From: Desulfocicer vacuolatum DSM 3385
Lineage (GTDB): Bacteria; Desulfobacterota; Desulfobacteria; Desulfobacterales; SURF-7
Length of the DNA: 8,210 nt
Direction: 5' to 3'
NCBI GenBank assembly: GCA_945870015.1
Contig: CAMBQS010000145.1
Span: forward strand, 1 to 8,210
A program made the translations under genes and the position numbers. The notes beneath the pieces were generated by a model that had not been told where the DNA came from, made no database searches, and saw nothing but the letters and a program-made list of their open reading frames with translations. The number at the start of each line of letters is the position of its first letter. Positions within the stretch are counted from its first letter, which is position 1. Below, piece after piece: positions 1 to 5,303 of the stretch.

Positions 1-35
1 CGTTCATTCTGAGCCAGGATCAAACTCTCCAATTA
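1..35 (-). rRNA. rrs: 16S ribosomal RNA, 5' end only (partial)
   Basis: Read on the minus strand, the first bases contain the universal start of bacterial 16S rRNA: AGAGTTTGATCCTGGCTCAG occupies 28-9 and is followed by AATGAACG. Aligned by eye to the E. coli 16S numbering, mature base 1 falls near position 35, give or take a few bases. The rest of the gene, and presumably the rest of an rRNA operon, lies outside the window beyond position 1. It is co-oriented with tyrS and preceded by a leader with promoter and antitermination-like elements. Identity is certain; only the exact mature end is estimated. Confidence 0.97.
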
Positions 36-120
36 AACTATTAATTGGCTGTATCCTAAGATACAATCCTTATTTTGTCTCATTGACTGAGACCCTTACT
101 CGACAAGCTGTCACTACCTA

Positions 121-133
121 GTTTTCAAAGATC
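121..133 (-). promoter_or_regulatory. boxA-like rRNA antitermination element
   Basis: GATCTTTGAAAAC on the minus strand resembles the boxA core (consensus near TGCTCTTTAACA), which is bound by NusB-NusE in rRNA leaders. It lies about 85 bases before the mature 16S 5' end, downstream of the candidate promoters and of a small hairpin. It would help polymerase read through the long untranslated rRNA operon. Confidence 0.5.
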
Positions 134-154
134 AAATGATATTTTAAAAAGATT

Positions 155-170
155 TTTCCTTTTGAGGAAA
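155..170 (-). promoter_or_regulatory. boxB-like leader hairpin
   Basis: On the transcript, TTTCCT (170-165), loop CAAA and AGGAAA (160-155) form a six-base-pair stem with a four-base loop, about 20 bases upstream of the boxA-like element. In E. coli rRNA leaders a boxB hairpin likewise precedes boxA. The assignment rests on position and shape only. Confidence 0.4.
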
Positions 171-176
171 GTCTAT

Positions 177-205
177 TTTTTAAATTAATACATAAGATTT
201 GTCAA
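177..205 (-). promoter_or_regulatory. Candidate rRNA promoter P3
   Basis: A second perfect TTGACA lies at 205-200 on the minus strand, in an A/T-rich context. The best -10 at a 17-base spacing is TAAAAA at 182-177, which is weak. Start points just downstream would still leave the boxB- and boxA-like elements inside the transcript. Confidence 0.4.
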
Positions 206-259
206 GCTATATTTTAAATATCTTATTATTAATTTATATGTTGTCCAAACTTTTTGGGG

Positions 260-289
260 ATTATAACATCCGGCCTGATAGTCTGACTT
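260..289 (-). promoter_or_regulatory. Candidate rRNA promoter P2 (extended -10)
   Basis: A perfect TATAAT at 265-260 is preceded by TGT, which gives the TGn extended -10 arrangement. The -35 region 17 to 18 bases upstream (AGTCAG or AAGTCA) is poor, as is usual for extended -10 promoters. Four C residues follow the -10 element; a G+C-rich discriminator of this kind is typical of stringently controlled stable-RNA promoters. Confidence 0.55.
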
Positions 290-349
290 TCATTCAAACA
301 AGAGCAACTTCCTTCCGGATATAAATATCGAGAAGCAAAAGAAAGTGAC

Positions 350-378
350 TAACTATATGTACAACAAAATTTTGTCAA
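350..378 (-). promoter_or_regulatory. Candidate rRNA promoter P1
   Basis: A perfect -35 hexamer TTGACA lies at 378-373 on the minus strand. It is followed by either TAGTTA at 355-350 with a 17-base spacer or TATAGT at 357-352 with a 15-base spacer. A/T-rich sequence immediately upstream could act as an UP element. This is the sigma-70 promoter farthest upstream of the 16S gene. Confidence 0.6.
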
Positions 379-384
379 GCACTT

Positions 385-412
385 TTAAAAAAATTTGCAT
401 TTTATTTTTTAA
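385..412 (-). terminator. Possible weak terminator after tyrS
   Basis: Just downstream of the tyrS stop, an A/U-only inverted repeat (arms 404-412 and 385-394 on the minus transcript, separated by nine bases) ends in a run of seven T. A second, four-base GCAT/ATGC pairing (414-417 with 397-400) overlaps it. The stem has no G-C pairs in its longer version, so it would terminate poorly at best. It is listed because no better terminator separates tyrS from the rRNA promoters. Confidence 0.25.
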
Positions 413-418
413 CATGCC

Positions 419-1708
419 TCATACTTTATCTGTTTTGATTTTATGATATCGTTTTTTCCCTGCCCTTAAAACAATTTCTCCATCAAGAAAATCTGCCTCA
501 GTAATTAAATAATCAAATGATTCCAATCTTTTTTCATTAATATATGCCCCGCCCTGTTGAATCAACCGTCTGGCATCTCCTCCGGAGCCGGATAATCCAA
601 TCTGATGATATAATTTAAAAGCGGGAATCCCGTCCTGAATTGTTTTTGCATCTATTACCGTGCAAGGCACGGACCCATTATCGCTCAAATCCGCATATCT
701 GGGTATCCGGCTGGATGGTAAAATATTTTTTTCTATTGACCGGGAACCAAACATACTTGAAGCGGCAAGAAATGCGTTGACAGCCTCTTCCTCACCATGG
801 GCAAGACTGGTTGCTTCAAAAGCAAGAACTGTTTTGGCATAATTCAGATCCGACCCATCAAGATGATCTACTCCAGCGATCTCCTCCATAGGAAGGAACG
901 TGAACAATGCCATAAATCTGGATACATCCTTATCATCTGTATTTATCCAGAATTGATAATATTCATAAGGGGATGTCCGTTTTGGATCCAACCATACTGC
1001 GCCCTTTGCTGTTTTTCCCATTTTTGCACCGGAACTTGTTGTAATCAATGGGAAGGTAATTCCAAATACGGTTTTCTGCCTCATTTTACGAACAAGTTCA
1101 ACTCCGGCAACGATATTTCCCCACTGATCACTCCCTCCCATCTGTATCCTGCACTCGTGACGGTCGTAGAGTTCCAAAAAATCATAAGCCTGGAGCAGCA
1201 TATAATTAAATTCAATAAAACTTAGCCCCTCCTCTGAATCAAGGCGCATTTTATAGCTCTCTGCCTTCACCATCCGATTTACACTGAAATGTCTACCAAT
1301 ATCCCGCAAAAAAGGAATATATTTAATCTTTGTCAACCAATCAGCATTATTCAGCAATAAAGCTTTGTTTCCCTGAAAATCAATAAACCTGGAAAGCTGA
1401 TTTTTAATCCCGATAATATTCTCTTCTATCATTTCACTGGTCAGCAGCTTTCTCATCTCTGTCTTGCCACTCGGATCGCCAACCAGTCCGGTTCCTCCAC
1501 CCACAAGCGCTATTGGACGGTGACCAGCCCGTTGCATGTGGGCAAGAGACATAATGGGAACCAGACTGCCCACATGAAGGCTATTGGCTGTTGGATCAAA
1601 ACCAATATAACAAGTTGCCTGGCCTTGCTCCAAATAATCGGCAAGCTCTTGCTCATGGGTTTTTCCTTCAATGAAACCCCGATCTTCCAGCAAGTTAAGA
1701 ATACTCAT
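419..1708 (-). CDS. tyrS: Tyrosyl-tRNA synthetase
   Basis: This is a class I aminoacyl-tRNA synthetase that charges tRNA-Tyr with tyrosine in the cytosol. The 429-residue protein has the usual bacterial TyrS length and order. It has a Rossmann catalytic domain with the HIGH-type motif HVGS at residues 45-48, the tyrosine-site segment QMGGSDQWGNI at 189-199 and the KMSKS-type loop KMGKT at 229-233. A C-terminal S4 RNA-binding domain spans about 362-420. The start is ATG at 1708-1706. The only nearby Shine-Dalgarno sequence, TAGGA, overlaps the TAG stop of rny and sits about 13 bases from the ATG, which is rather far, so translational coupling to rny is plausible. It follows rny by 15 bases and is probably co-transcribed with it. 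The rRNA promoter region begins directly after its stop. The reading frame is intact. Confidence 0.97.
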   Translation of the reverse strand: MSILNLLEDRGFIEGKTHEQELADYLEQGQATCYIGFDPTANSLHVGSLVPIMSLAHMQRAGHRPIALVGGGTGLVGDPSGKTEMRKLLTSEMIEENIIGIKNQLSRFIDFQGNKALLLNNADWLTKIKYIPFLRDIGRHFSVNRMVKAESYKMRLDSEEGLSFIEFNYMLLQAYDFLELYDRHECRIQMGGSDQWGNIVAGVELVRKMRQKTVFGITFPLITTSSGAKMGKTAKGAVWLDPKRTSPYEYYQFWINTDDKDVSRFMALFTFLPMEEIAGVDHLDGSDLNYAKTVLAFEATSLAHGEEEAVNAFLAASSMFGSRSIEKNILPSSRIPRYADLSDNGSVPCTVIDAKTIQDGIPAFKLYHQIGLSGSGGDARRLIQQGGAYINEKRLESFDYLITEADFLDGEIVLRAGKKRYHKIKTDKV

Positions 1709-1723
1709 TTTTTTAACATTTTC

Positions 1724-3292
1724 CTATTTATTGGCAAATTCTATTGCCCGTGTTTCCCGGATTACAACCACTTTTATCTGTCCAGGAAAGGTCAGGGTTT
1801 CTTCAATTTTCTTTACAATATCACGACTTAAAAAAACCGCTTCTTCATCAGAGATATTCTCTCCTTCAACAATTACCCGGAGTTCCCGCCCTGCCTGAAT
1901 TGCGTACGAGTTTGAAACCCCTTTAAAGGATGTTGCTATTTCCTCAAGGTCTTCCAACCGCTTTACATAATTCTCCAACAACTCTTTCCGGGCTCCTGGT
2001 CTGGCTCCGGAAAGGCCATCGGCTGCTTGAACTAAAAAATCGTAAACCGAGTTAGGTGGCACATCTTCATGATGTGCAGCAATCGCCTGCACCACTTTTG
2101 AAGATTCACCATACTTTTTTGCCAGATTTGAGCCGATTACAGCATGAGGCCCTTCAACTTCATGATCAATCGCTTTTCCAATATCATGAAGAAGCCCCAT
2201 CCGTTTTGCAAGTTTCGTATTCAAACCCAGTTCAGACGCCATAATACCGCAGAGAAAACCCACCTCAATGGAGTGTTGCAAAACATTCTGCGCATAGCTT
2301 GTCCTGAATTTTAACCGTCCCAAAACCTTGATCAACTCCGGATTAATCCCGTGAACTCCGACATCGAAAGTGGCCTGCTCCCCCGCTTCTTTGATCGTCA
2401 AATCCACCTCTTCTGTTACGGATTTGACAATATCTTCTATCCTTGCCGGATGGATTCGTCCATCCGCAATCAATTTCAATAAAGAAAGCCGGGCTACTTC
2501 TCGTCGCACAGGATTAAACCCTGATAAAATAACGGCTTCCGGCGTATCATCAATAATCAAATCAATTCCGGTTGCAGCTTCAAGCGCTCTGATATTTCGA
2601 CCTTCTCTGCCGATGATTCGTCCCTTCATTTCATCACTTGGCAAGGGTACAACCGAAACGGTTCGCTCTGCAACAAAATCCCCTGAATATCTCTGTATGG
2701 CTGTTGCAAGGATTTTTTTTGCATTTTTATCCGCTAATTCCTTGGATTCACTTTCAATTCGTTTGATCAGCCTCGCGCCTTCATGCCTCGCTTCATTTTC
2801 CATGGCATGGATCAGCAAATCTTTTGCCTGTTCAGAAGTAAGCCCTGAAATTTTTTCAAGCTGTTTTTTCTGTTCCAGCATCTGATCCGCACATTTTGTT
2901 TCGTTGTTATGAAGTTCCGATTCCCTGAGATCCAATTGTTTTTCACGATTTAAAGTCTCTTTCTCCCGGCTCTCCAGACTTTCCTGTTTTTTATCAAAAC
3001 CTTCAATTTTCCGAACAATTCTTCTTTCCTGATTTTTTAATTCCGACCGCGTCTCCCGAGTTTCCGCATCAAAATCACTCTTCATTTTTAACAGACGATC
3101 TTTTGCCTCTAACTCTGATTCCTTTAACAAGGTTTCAGCACTTCTTTCAGCAACCTCAATGATCCTAGCTGCATCCATATCAGCAATTTTTAATTTATTA
3201 GCCGCCAGCTTCGCTCTAAAAATATAGGCCAATAATAGCCCTGCAGAAAAACCGGCAACTCCAAAAAAAATCCAACTTATTTCATCCATCAC
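1724..3292 (-). CDS. rny: Ribonuclease Y, membrane-anchored endoribonuclease
   Basis: RNase Y is an endonuclease that starts mRNA decay and is held at the inner face of the membrane. The protein of about 520 residues shows the full family layout. There is an N-terminal membrane segment (about residues 7-26) and a long charged coiled coil (about 30-205). A KH RNA-binding domain carries GRIIGREGRN at 224-233. An HD phosphohydrolase domain follows, with His340, the LLHDIGK metal motif at 367-373 and HHED at 407-410; the family segment ADGLSGARPGAR comes after it. The start is either GTG at 3292-3290 or the next codon, ATG at 3289-3287. The Shine-Dalgarno AGGCGGAG ends 5 bases before the GTG and 8 before the ATG, so both work and the choice is open. 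It lies downstream of 6S RNA and 15 bases before tyrS. I could not find a clear promoter of its own. Confidence 0.96.
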   Translation of the reverse strand: MMDEISWIFFGVAGFSAGLLLAYIFRAKLAANKLKIADMDAARIIEVAERSAETLLKESELEAKDRLLKMKSDFDAETRETRSELKNQERRIVRKIEGFDKKQESLESREKETLNREKQLDLRESELHNNETKCADQMLEQKKQLEKISGLTSEQAKDLLIHAMENEARHEGARLIKRIESESKELADKNAKKILATAIQRYSGDFVAERTVSVVPLPSDEMKGRIIGREGRNIRALEAATGIDLIIDDTPEAVILSGFNPVRREVARLSLLKLIADGRIHPARIEDIVKSVTEEVDLTIKEAGEQATFDVGVHGINPELIKVLGRLKFRTSYAQNVLQHSIEVGFLCGIMASELGLNTKLAKRMGLLHDIGKAIDHEVEGPHAVIGSNLAKKYGESSKVVQAIAAHHEDVPPNSVYDFLVQAADGLSGARPGARKELLENYVKRLEDLEEIATSFKGVSNSYAIQAGRELRVIVEGENISDEEAVFLSRDIVKKIEETLTFPGQIKVVVIRETRAIEFANK

Positions 3293-3407
3293 ATTTTCTC
3301 CGCCTCAATCGGAAAGAACTTTATGTTGAAAATGCCAACAAAGTATCTTATCCAGGTTTATATTGACATCCCATTCCGGATGGTTGTAAAAAGCAATCCT
3401 ATAATAA

Positions 3408-3437
3408 CAAGATGATTACAGTCTGTAGATGATCTTG
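3408..3437. repeat. Imperfect inverted repeat between 6S RNA and rny
   Basis: CAAGATGATTACAG (3408-3421) faces CTGTAGATGATCTTG (3423-3437). The outer six bases and inner five bases are perfectly complementary, with one mismatch and one bulged base between them. As RNA on the minus strand it could fold into a hairpin followed by a partly U-rich TTGTTATTAT stretch. It may be a weak terminator for 6S RNA or a protein-binding site; the sequence does not decide. Confidence 0.5.
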
Positions 3438-3459
3438 AAAAGAATTACCTGATGCTAAC

Positions 3460-3491
3460 TTGAAGAGATAATTTGAAGATGCGGTTGAAGG
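3460..3491. repeat. Three phased TTGAAG direct repeats
   Basis: TTGAAGA at 3460-3466, TTGAAGA at 3473-3479 and TTGAAGG at 3485-3491 are spaced 13 and 12 bases apart, close to one helical turn. They lie 17 to 48 bases beyond the 6S RNA 3' end. Further TTGAA copies at 3435 and 3508 fall roughly in the same rhythm. No function is known to me. Confidence 0.35.
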
Positions 3492-3507
3492 CTTCCTTGA
3501 TGCTGTG

Positions 3508-3705
3508 TTGAAAATGGCCCCCGCCAAAATGTCGTGTTGTCAGGTCTTTGAGCCAAAGCTCAATAGTGGGCGTCTTATAGCTTCTTTAGGCTTTTCTGTA
3601 CGAGCAGAACCTGCACACCAAAACCAGTGAAGACCCCCCTTTAAAATAATGTTGGGACAAAGAACAACTTCCAATCACGAGCATGGCAGGGGAAACCATT
3701 TTCAA
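3508..3705 (-). ncRNA. ssrS: 6S RNA
   Basis: 6S RNA mimics an open promoter and binds the sigma-70 RNA polymerase holoenzyme, damping transcription in slow growth. The minus-strand RNA folds into the family's rod. A ten-pair closing stem (TTGAAAATGG at 3705-3696 with CCATTTTCAA at 3517-3508) continues with CCCC and GCCA (3692-3684) against TGGCGGGG (3526-3519). TTGTC (3660-3656) pairs with GACAA (3541-3537) just before the central bubble. The 3' side of the bubble carries the typical small hairpin, TTGAGC-TTTG-GCTCAA (3563-3548). The upper arm closes with AAGAC (3576-3572) against GTCTT (3634-3630) and ends in GCAG-GTT-CTGC (3614-3604). AGAAAAGCC resembles the conserved AGAAGCC of E. coli. 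The length is about 190-198 bases, near the usual 180-200. The position downstream of zapA matches many proteobacteria. The ends are estimated to within about 10 bases and no convincing promoter was found. Confidence 0.88.
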
Positions 3706-3827
3706 TTAAGAAATTTTTTGACTGGAACAACATAGTAGTTTTAAACTTGTAAACAGGTTTACGATGAAATTTGTTATGAATTGGTTTTCAAATTCCAACG
3801 TCTGAATATCTGTGTATAAAATGAGAA
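3706..3827 (-). other. Spacer between zapA and 6S RNA
   Basis: This A/T-rich spacer of 122 bases has no ORF. A 6S RNA promoter would be expected near 3710-3745, but no canonical -35/-10 pair is visible: TTTACA (3753-3748) and TATGTT (3734-3729) are only 13 bases apart. The RNA may therefore be made from an atypical promoter or processed from the zapB-zapA transcript. Confidence 0.4.
3737..3762. repeat. Adjacent inverted repeats upstream of 6S RNA
   Basis: GTAAAC-AG-GTTTAC at 3749-3762 is a perfect 14-base inverted repeat. Directly beside it, AGTTTTAAACTT (3737-3748) is a near palindrome. The pair lies about 32 to 57 bases upstream of the estimated 6S RNA 5' end, where a regulator could bind. 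No transcription factor is assigned. Confidence 0.45.
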
Positions 3828-4118
3828 CTAAAGGTTTACATCAATCATATTCACCAGAGAAGCAGATCGTTCTGATATCTTTTCCATGAGTTCAGAATAG
3901 TTTCGTTTCAAATCGATAAATTCACTTGAAATATTTAGCGCCGCCAGTGTCAGAATGGTCACTTTATTGATTTTTGGATTATTTTTAGATAGTTGTTTTT
4001 CAACATTGGCGACTTCCTGAATCAGCAGATCTGCAACTTCATTGGCATCTGGAACACCATCTTCCGCCTTAAACGAATACTGTTGCCCAAATAGTTCAAT
4101 GGTTATAATATTATCCAA
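3828..4118 (-). CDS. zapA: Cell division protein ZapA
   Basis: ZapA is a small cytosolic protein that cross-links FtsZ filaments in the Z-ring and, in E. coli, recruits ZapB. The 96-residue protein begins with the family's beta-strand segment (IITIELFGQQYSFKA, residues 4-18) and continues into a helical region. NKVTILTLAALNISSEFIDL (51-70) matches the ZapA dimer helix, and a coiled-coil tail follows. The start codon is TTG at 4118-4116. An in-frame TGA lies four codons upstream (4130-4128) with no ATG or GTG between, so the rare start is forced. AAAGGTGA provides a Shine-Dalgarno about 10 bases away. It follows zapB by 38 bases and precedes 6S RNA. The sequence is divergent from E. coli ZapA, but context and pattern agree. 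Confidence 0.88.
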   Translation of the reverse strand: MDNIITIELFGQQYSFKAEDGVPDANEVADLLIQEVANVEKQLSKNNPKINKVTILTLAALNISSEFIDLKRNYSELMEKISERSASLVNMIDVNL

Positions 4119-4156
4119 TGATGTGATTCACCTTTGCCTCTACAGTTATTTACCCA

Positions 4157-4405
4157 CTATGATGTCTCCGAATCTCTATACTTGCTTAATTTCTCAAGGA
4201 GGCTATCAATCTTTCCCCGAATCAGGTCTTTTTGATCAAGATACAGTTTTTCAGCCTCTCTTCTGTCGCGTACTTCCTGCTCCAATTCCTCTATTCTGAT
4301 TTTATATTCCTTTTTTTCAGTTTCGAGGGTTTGACAGGACTTGATTAATTTTTCAACTTTTTCCTCAATTACATCAAATTGCCGGGATATCTCTTCGTTA
4401 GCCAA
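4157..4405 (-). CDS. zapB: Cell division protein ZapB-like coiled coil
   Basis: The 82-residue, highly charged protein is predicted to be almost entirely coiled coil, with heptad-like leucine and isoleucine spacing from about residue 10 to 75 and no membrane segment. ZapB proteins of this size (about 80 residues) form a layer inside the Z-ring and bind ZapA. The immediately downstream zapA is the main reason to choose ZapB over an unrelated coiled coil. The start is TTG at 4405-4403: the codon just upstream is TAA, and GAGGTG lies 5 bases before the TTG, so no other start fits. A strong promoter just upstream (4429-4458) probably drives zapB and zapA. Confidence 0.75.
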   Translation of the reverse strand: MANEEISRQFDVIEEKVEKLIKSCQTLETEKKEYKIRIEELEQEVRDRREAEKLYLDQKDLIRGKIDSLLEKLSKYRDSETS

Positions 4406-4428
4406 TTATGCACCTCATTTTATTGTGT

Positions 4429-4458
4429 ACTATATGCCTCAAAACGATTTAATGTCAA
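4429..4458 (-). promoter_or_regulatory. Promoter of zapB-zapA (candidate)
   Basis: A perfect TTGACA at 4458-4453 is followed after 18 bases by TATAGT at 4434-4429, a near-consensus sigma-70 promoter. The -35 hexamer covers the TGA stop of the glmU-like gene (4457-4455). Transcription would start near 4421-4423, leaving a very short leader with the zapB Shine-Dalgarno at 4416-4411. It could also feed 6S RNA and rny by readthrough. Confidence 0.65.
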
Positions 4459-5219
4459 GAAGTTTTACCTTGACGACGACACAGAATCTGGTCTGCCTGA
4501 TGAAGGTCTTTCAGGCTGTTAACACCGATAACTTCATCCGCATTCTGACCAATATAAAGTCCTATTTTTTGCTTTTCTTTTGAAGCAATGGATATGATAT
4601 CCGTCAGATAAAGTTCCCCTTGTGCGTTTTCAGGTGTCAACAGATTAAGAGCGTGATCAAGAAAAGACCTTTCAGCACAATAAATACCTGAATTAATAAG
4701 ATTTATATTTTTTTGATCCTTCGATGCGTCTGCTTCTTCCACAATCTTGATCAGCGCCCCTTGATCATCAACAATCATTCGGCCATAACCGGTTGGATTA
4801 TTGACTGCCACAGCAAGAACCGTGAGAATATTTTTTGTGATCTTATGATGATCAATAAAAAATGAAACGGTCTCGGATAAAAGAAGAGGTACATCACCAC
4901 ATAAAATAACTACATTTTCAATATGTTCTTTTAATTCAGGCATCGCACATAAAACCGCATGGCCGGTCCCCAACTGTTTTTCCTGAAATGCGAAACGAAT
5001 CTCCTTGCATGCTTTTACAGCCTCTCGCACCAGATCTGACTGATATCCGGTAACCACGATAATATTGTCTGTTGAAACACCTTCGGCAGTATCCACCACA
5101 TGATTGATCATTGGCTTTTCACCTACCTTATGAAGAACTTTGGCCATATCGGACTTCATCCGGGTACCAAGACCTGCTGCAAGAATAATAATTGCTGTTT
5201 TATAACCTTCATTTTTCAT
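4455..5219 (-). CDS. glmU: GlmU-type sugar-nucleotidyltransferase, pyrophosphorylase domain only
   Basis: The protein matches the N-terminal uridyltransferase half of GlmU, which makes UDP-GlcNAc from GlcNAc-1-phosphate and UTP for peptidoglycan and lipopolysaccharide. Visible motifs are LAAGLGTRMKSDMAKVLH (residues 13-30), QLGTGHAV (82-89), CGDVPLL (107-113, with the presumed metal ligand Asp109), NPTGYGRMI (141-149), INSGIY (175-180), ELYLTDII (202-209) and GVN (232-234, Asn234 as second metal ligand). It stops at 254 residues, just after this domain. Bifunctional GlmU has about 450-460 residues, the rest being a left-handed beta-helix acetyltransferase. Only 49 bases separate its stop from zapB, so no missing half lies here. 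The start is ATG with AAAGGTGA 6 bases upstream. The substrate could differ from GlcNAc-1-phosphate. The symbol covers the N-terminal domain only. Confidence 0.8.
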   Translation of the reverse strand: MKNEGYKTAIIILAAGLGTRMKSDMAKVLHKVGEKPMINHVVDTAEGVSTDNIIVVTGYQSDLVREAVKACKEIRFAFQEKQLGTGHAVLCAMPELKEHIENVVILCGDVPLLLSETVSFFIDHHKITKNILTVLAVAVNNPTGYGRMIVDDQGALIKIVEEADASKDQKNINLINSGIYCAERSFLDHALNLLTPENAQGELYLTDIISIASKEKQKIGLYIGQNADEVIGVNSLKDLHQADQILCRRQGKTS

Positions 5220-5237
5220 AACAATTCACCTTTAAAC

Positions 5238-5274
5238 AAAAAAAGGGCAGACCATGAAGGCACACCCTTTTTTT
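5238..5274 (-). terminator. Rho-independent terminator after atpC
   Basis: On the minus transcript, AAAAAAAGGG (5274-5265) faces CCCTTTTTTT (5247-5238) across a 17-base interior that can add further wobble and G-C pairs (GCC with GGT). The T run gives a classical intrinsic terminator closing the ATP synthase operon. Because the arms end in A and T runs, it is symmetrical and could work in both directions. Its T tract ends only 18 bases before the start codon of the next gene. Confidence 0.85.
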
Positions 5275-5303
5275 AATTTGTTTACAATCAAAGAACGGAA
5301 TAA

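Larger units (their letters stand above)
36..418 (-). promoter_or_regulatory. rRNA operon promoter and leader region
   Basis: This is the 383-base gene-free stretch between the tyrS stop codon and 16S rRNA. It is very A+T-rich and holds no credible ORF. From upstream to downstream it contains a weak A/U-only hairpin, three candidate promoters, a boxB-like hairpin, a boxA-like element and several short leader hairpins: GACA/TGTC at 102-112, GTCTCA/TGAGAC at 77-93, TGTATC/GATACA at 50-65, and a stem crossing the 16S 5' end at 29-48. Multiple promoters and an antiterminated leader are normal for rRNA operons. The promoters are assigned from motifs only, and which of them is active is not known. 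Confidence 0.8.
3293..3507 (-). other. Spacer between 6S RNA and rny
   Basis: This spacer of about 215 bases has no credible ORF. It holds three phased TTGAAG-type direct repeats, an imperfect 30-base inverted repeat (3408-3437) and the rny ribosome binding site (3298-3305). I tested several -35/-10 pairs by eye, for example TTTACA near 3384-3389 and TATAAA near 3357-3362, but none has acceptable spacing. The rny promoter is therefore unassigned. Confidence 0.5.

Noticed and set aside
797..1225. 142-codon plus-strand open frame inside tyrS
   Set aside because: It is antisense to the KMGKT and tyrosine-binding region of TyrS, lacks recognisable domains and has no good ribosome site.
2370..2885. 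171-codon plus-strand open frame inside rny
   Set aside because: It is the antisense shadow of the conserved KH and coiled-coil part of RNase Y and resembles no family. The intact, motif-bearing gene on the other strand explains the sequence.
3357..3389. TTTACA and TATAAA as an rny promoter
   Set aside because: The spacing between the hexamers is about 22 bases, too long for a sigma-70 promoter.
3480..3500. AAGG/CCTT hairpin after 6S RNA as a terminator
   Set aside because: The stem has only four pairs and no T run follows it.
3435..3512. CRISPR-like array from repeated TTGAA units
   Set aside because: The units are five to seven bases with 12-25 base spacing, far too short for CRISPR repeats, and no cas gene is near.
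3729..3753. TTTACA and TATGTT as a 6S RNA promoter
   Set aside because: The spacer is only 13 bases, outside the usual 16-18, so I left the promoter unassigned.
4406..4454. Possible remnant of the missing GlmU acetyltransferase domain
   Set aside because: Only 49 bases lie between the stop and zapB, and they are fully used by a promoter and the zapB ribosome site. No beta-helix coding is present in any frame, so a simple frameshift does not explain the short gene.
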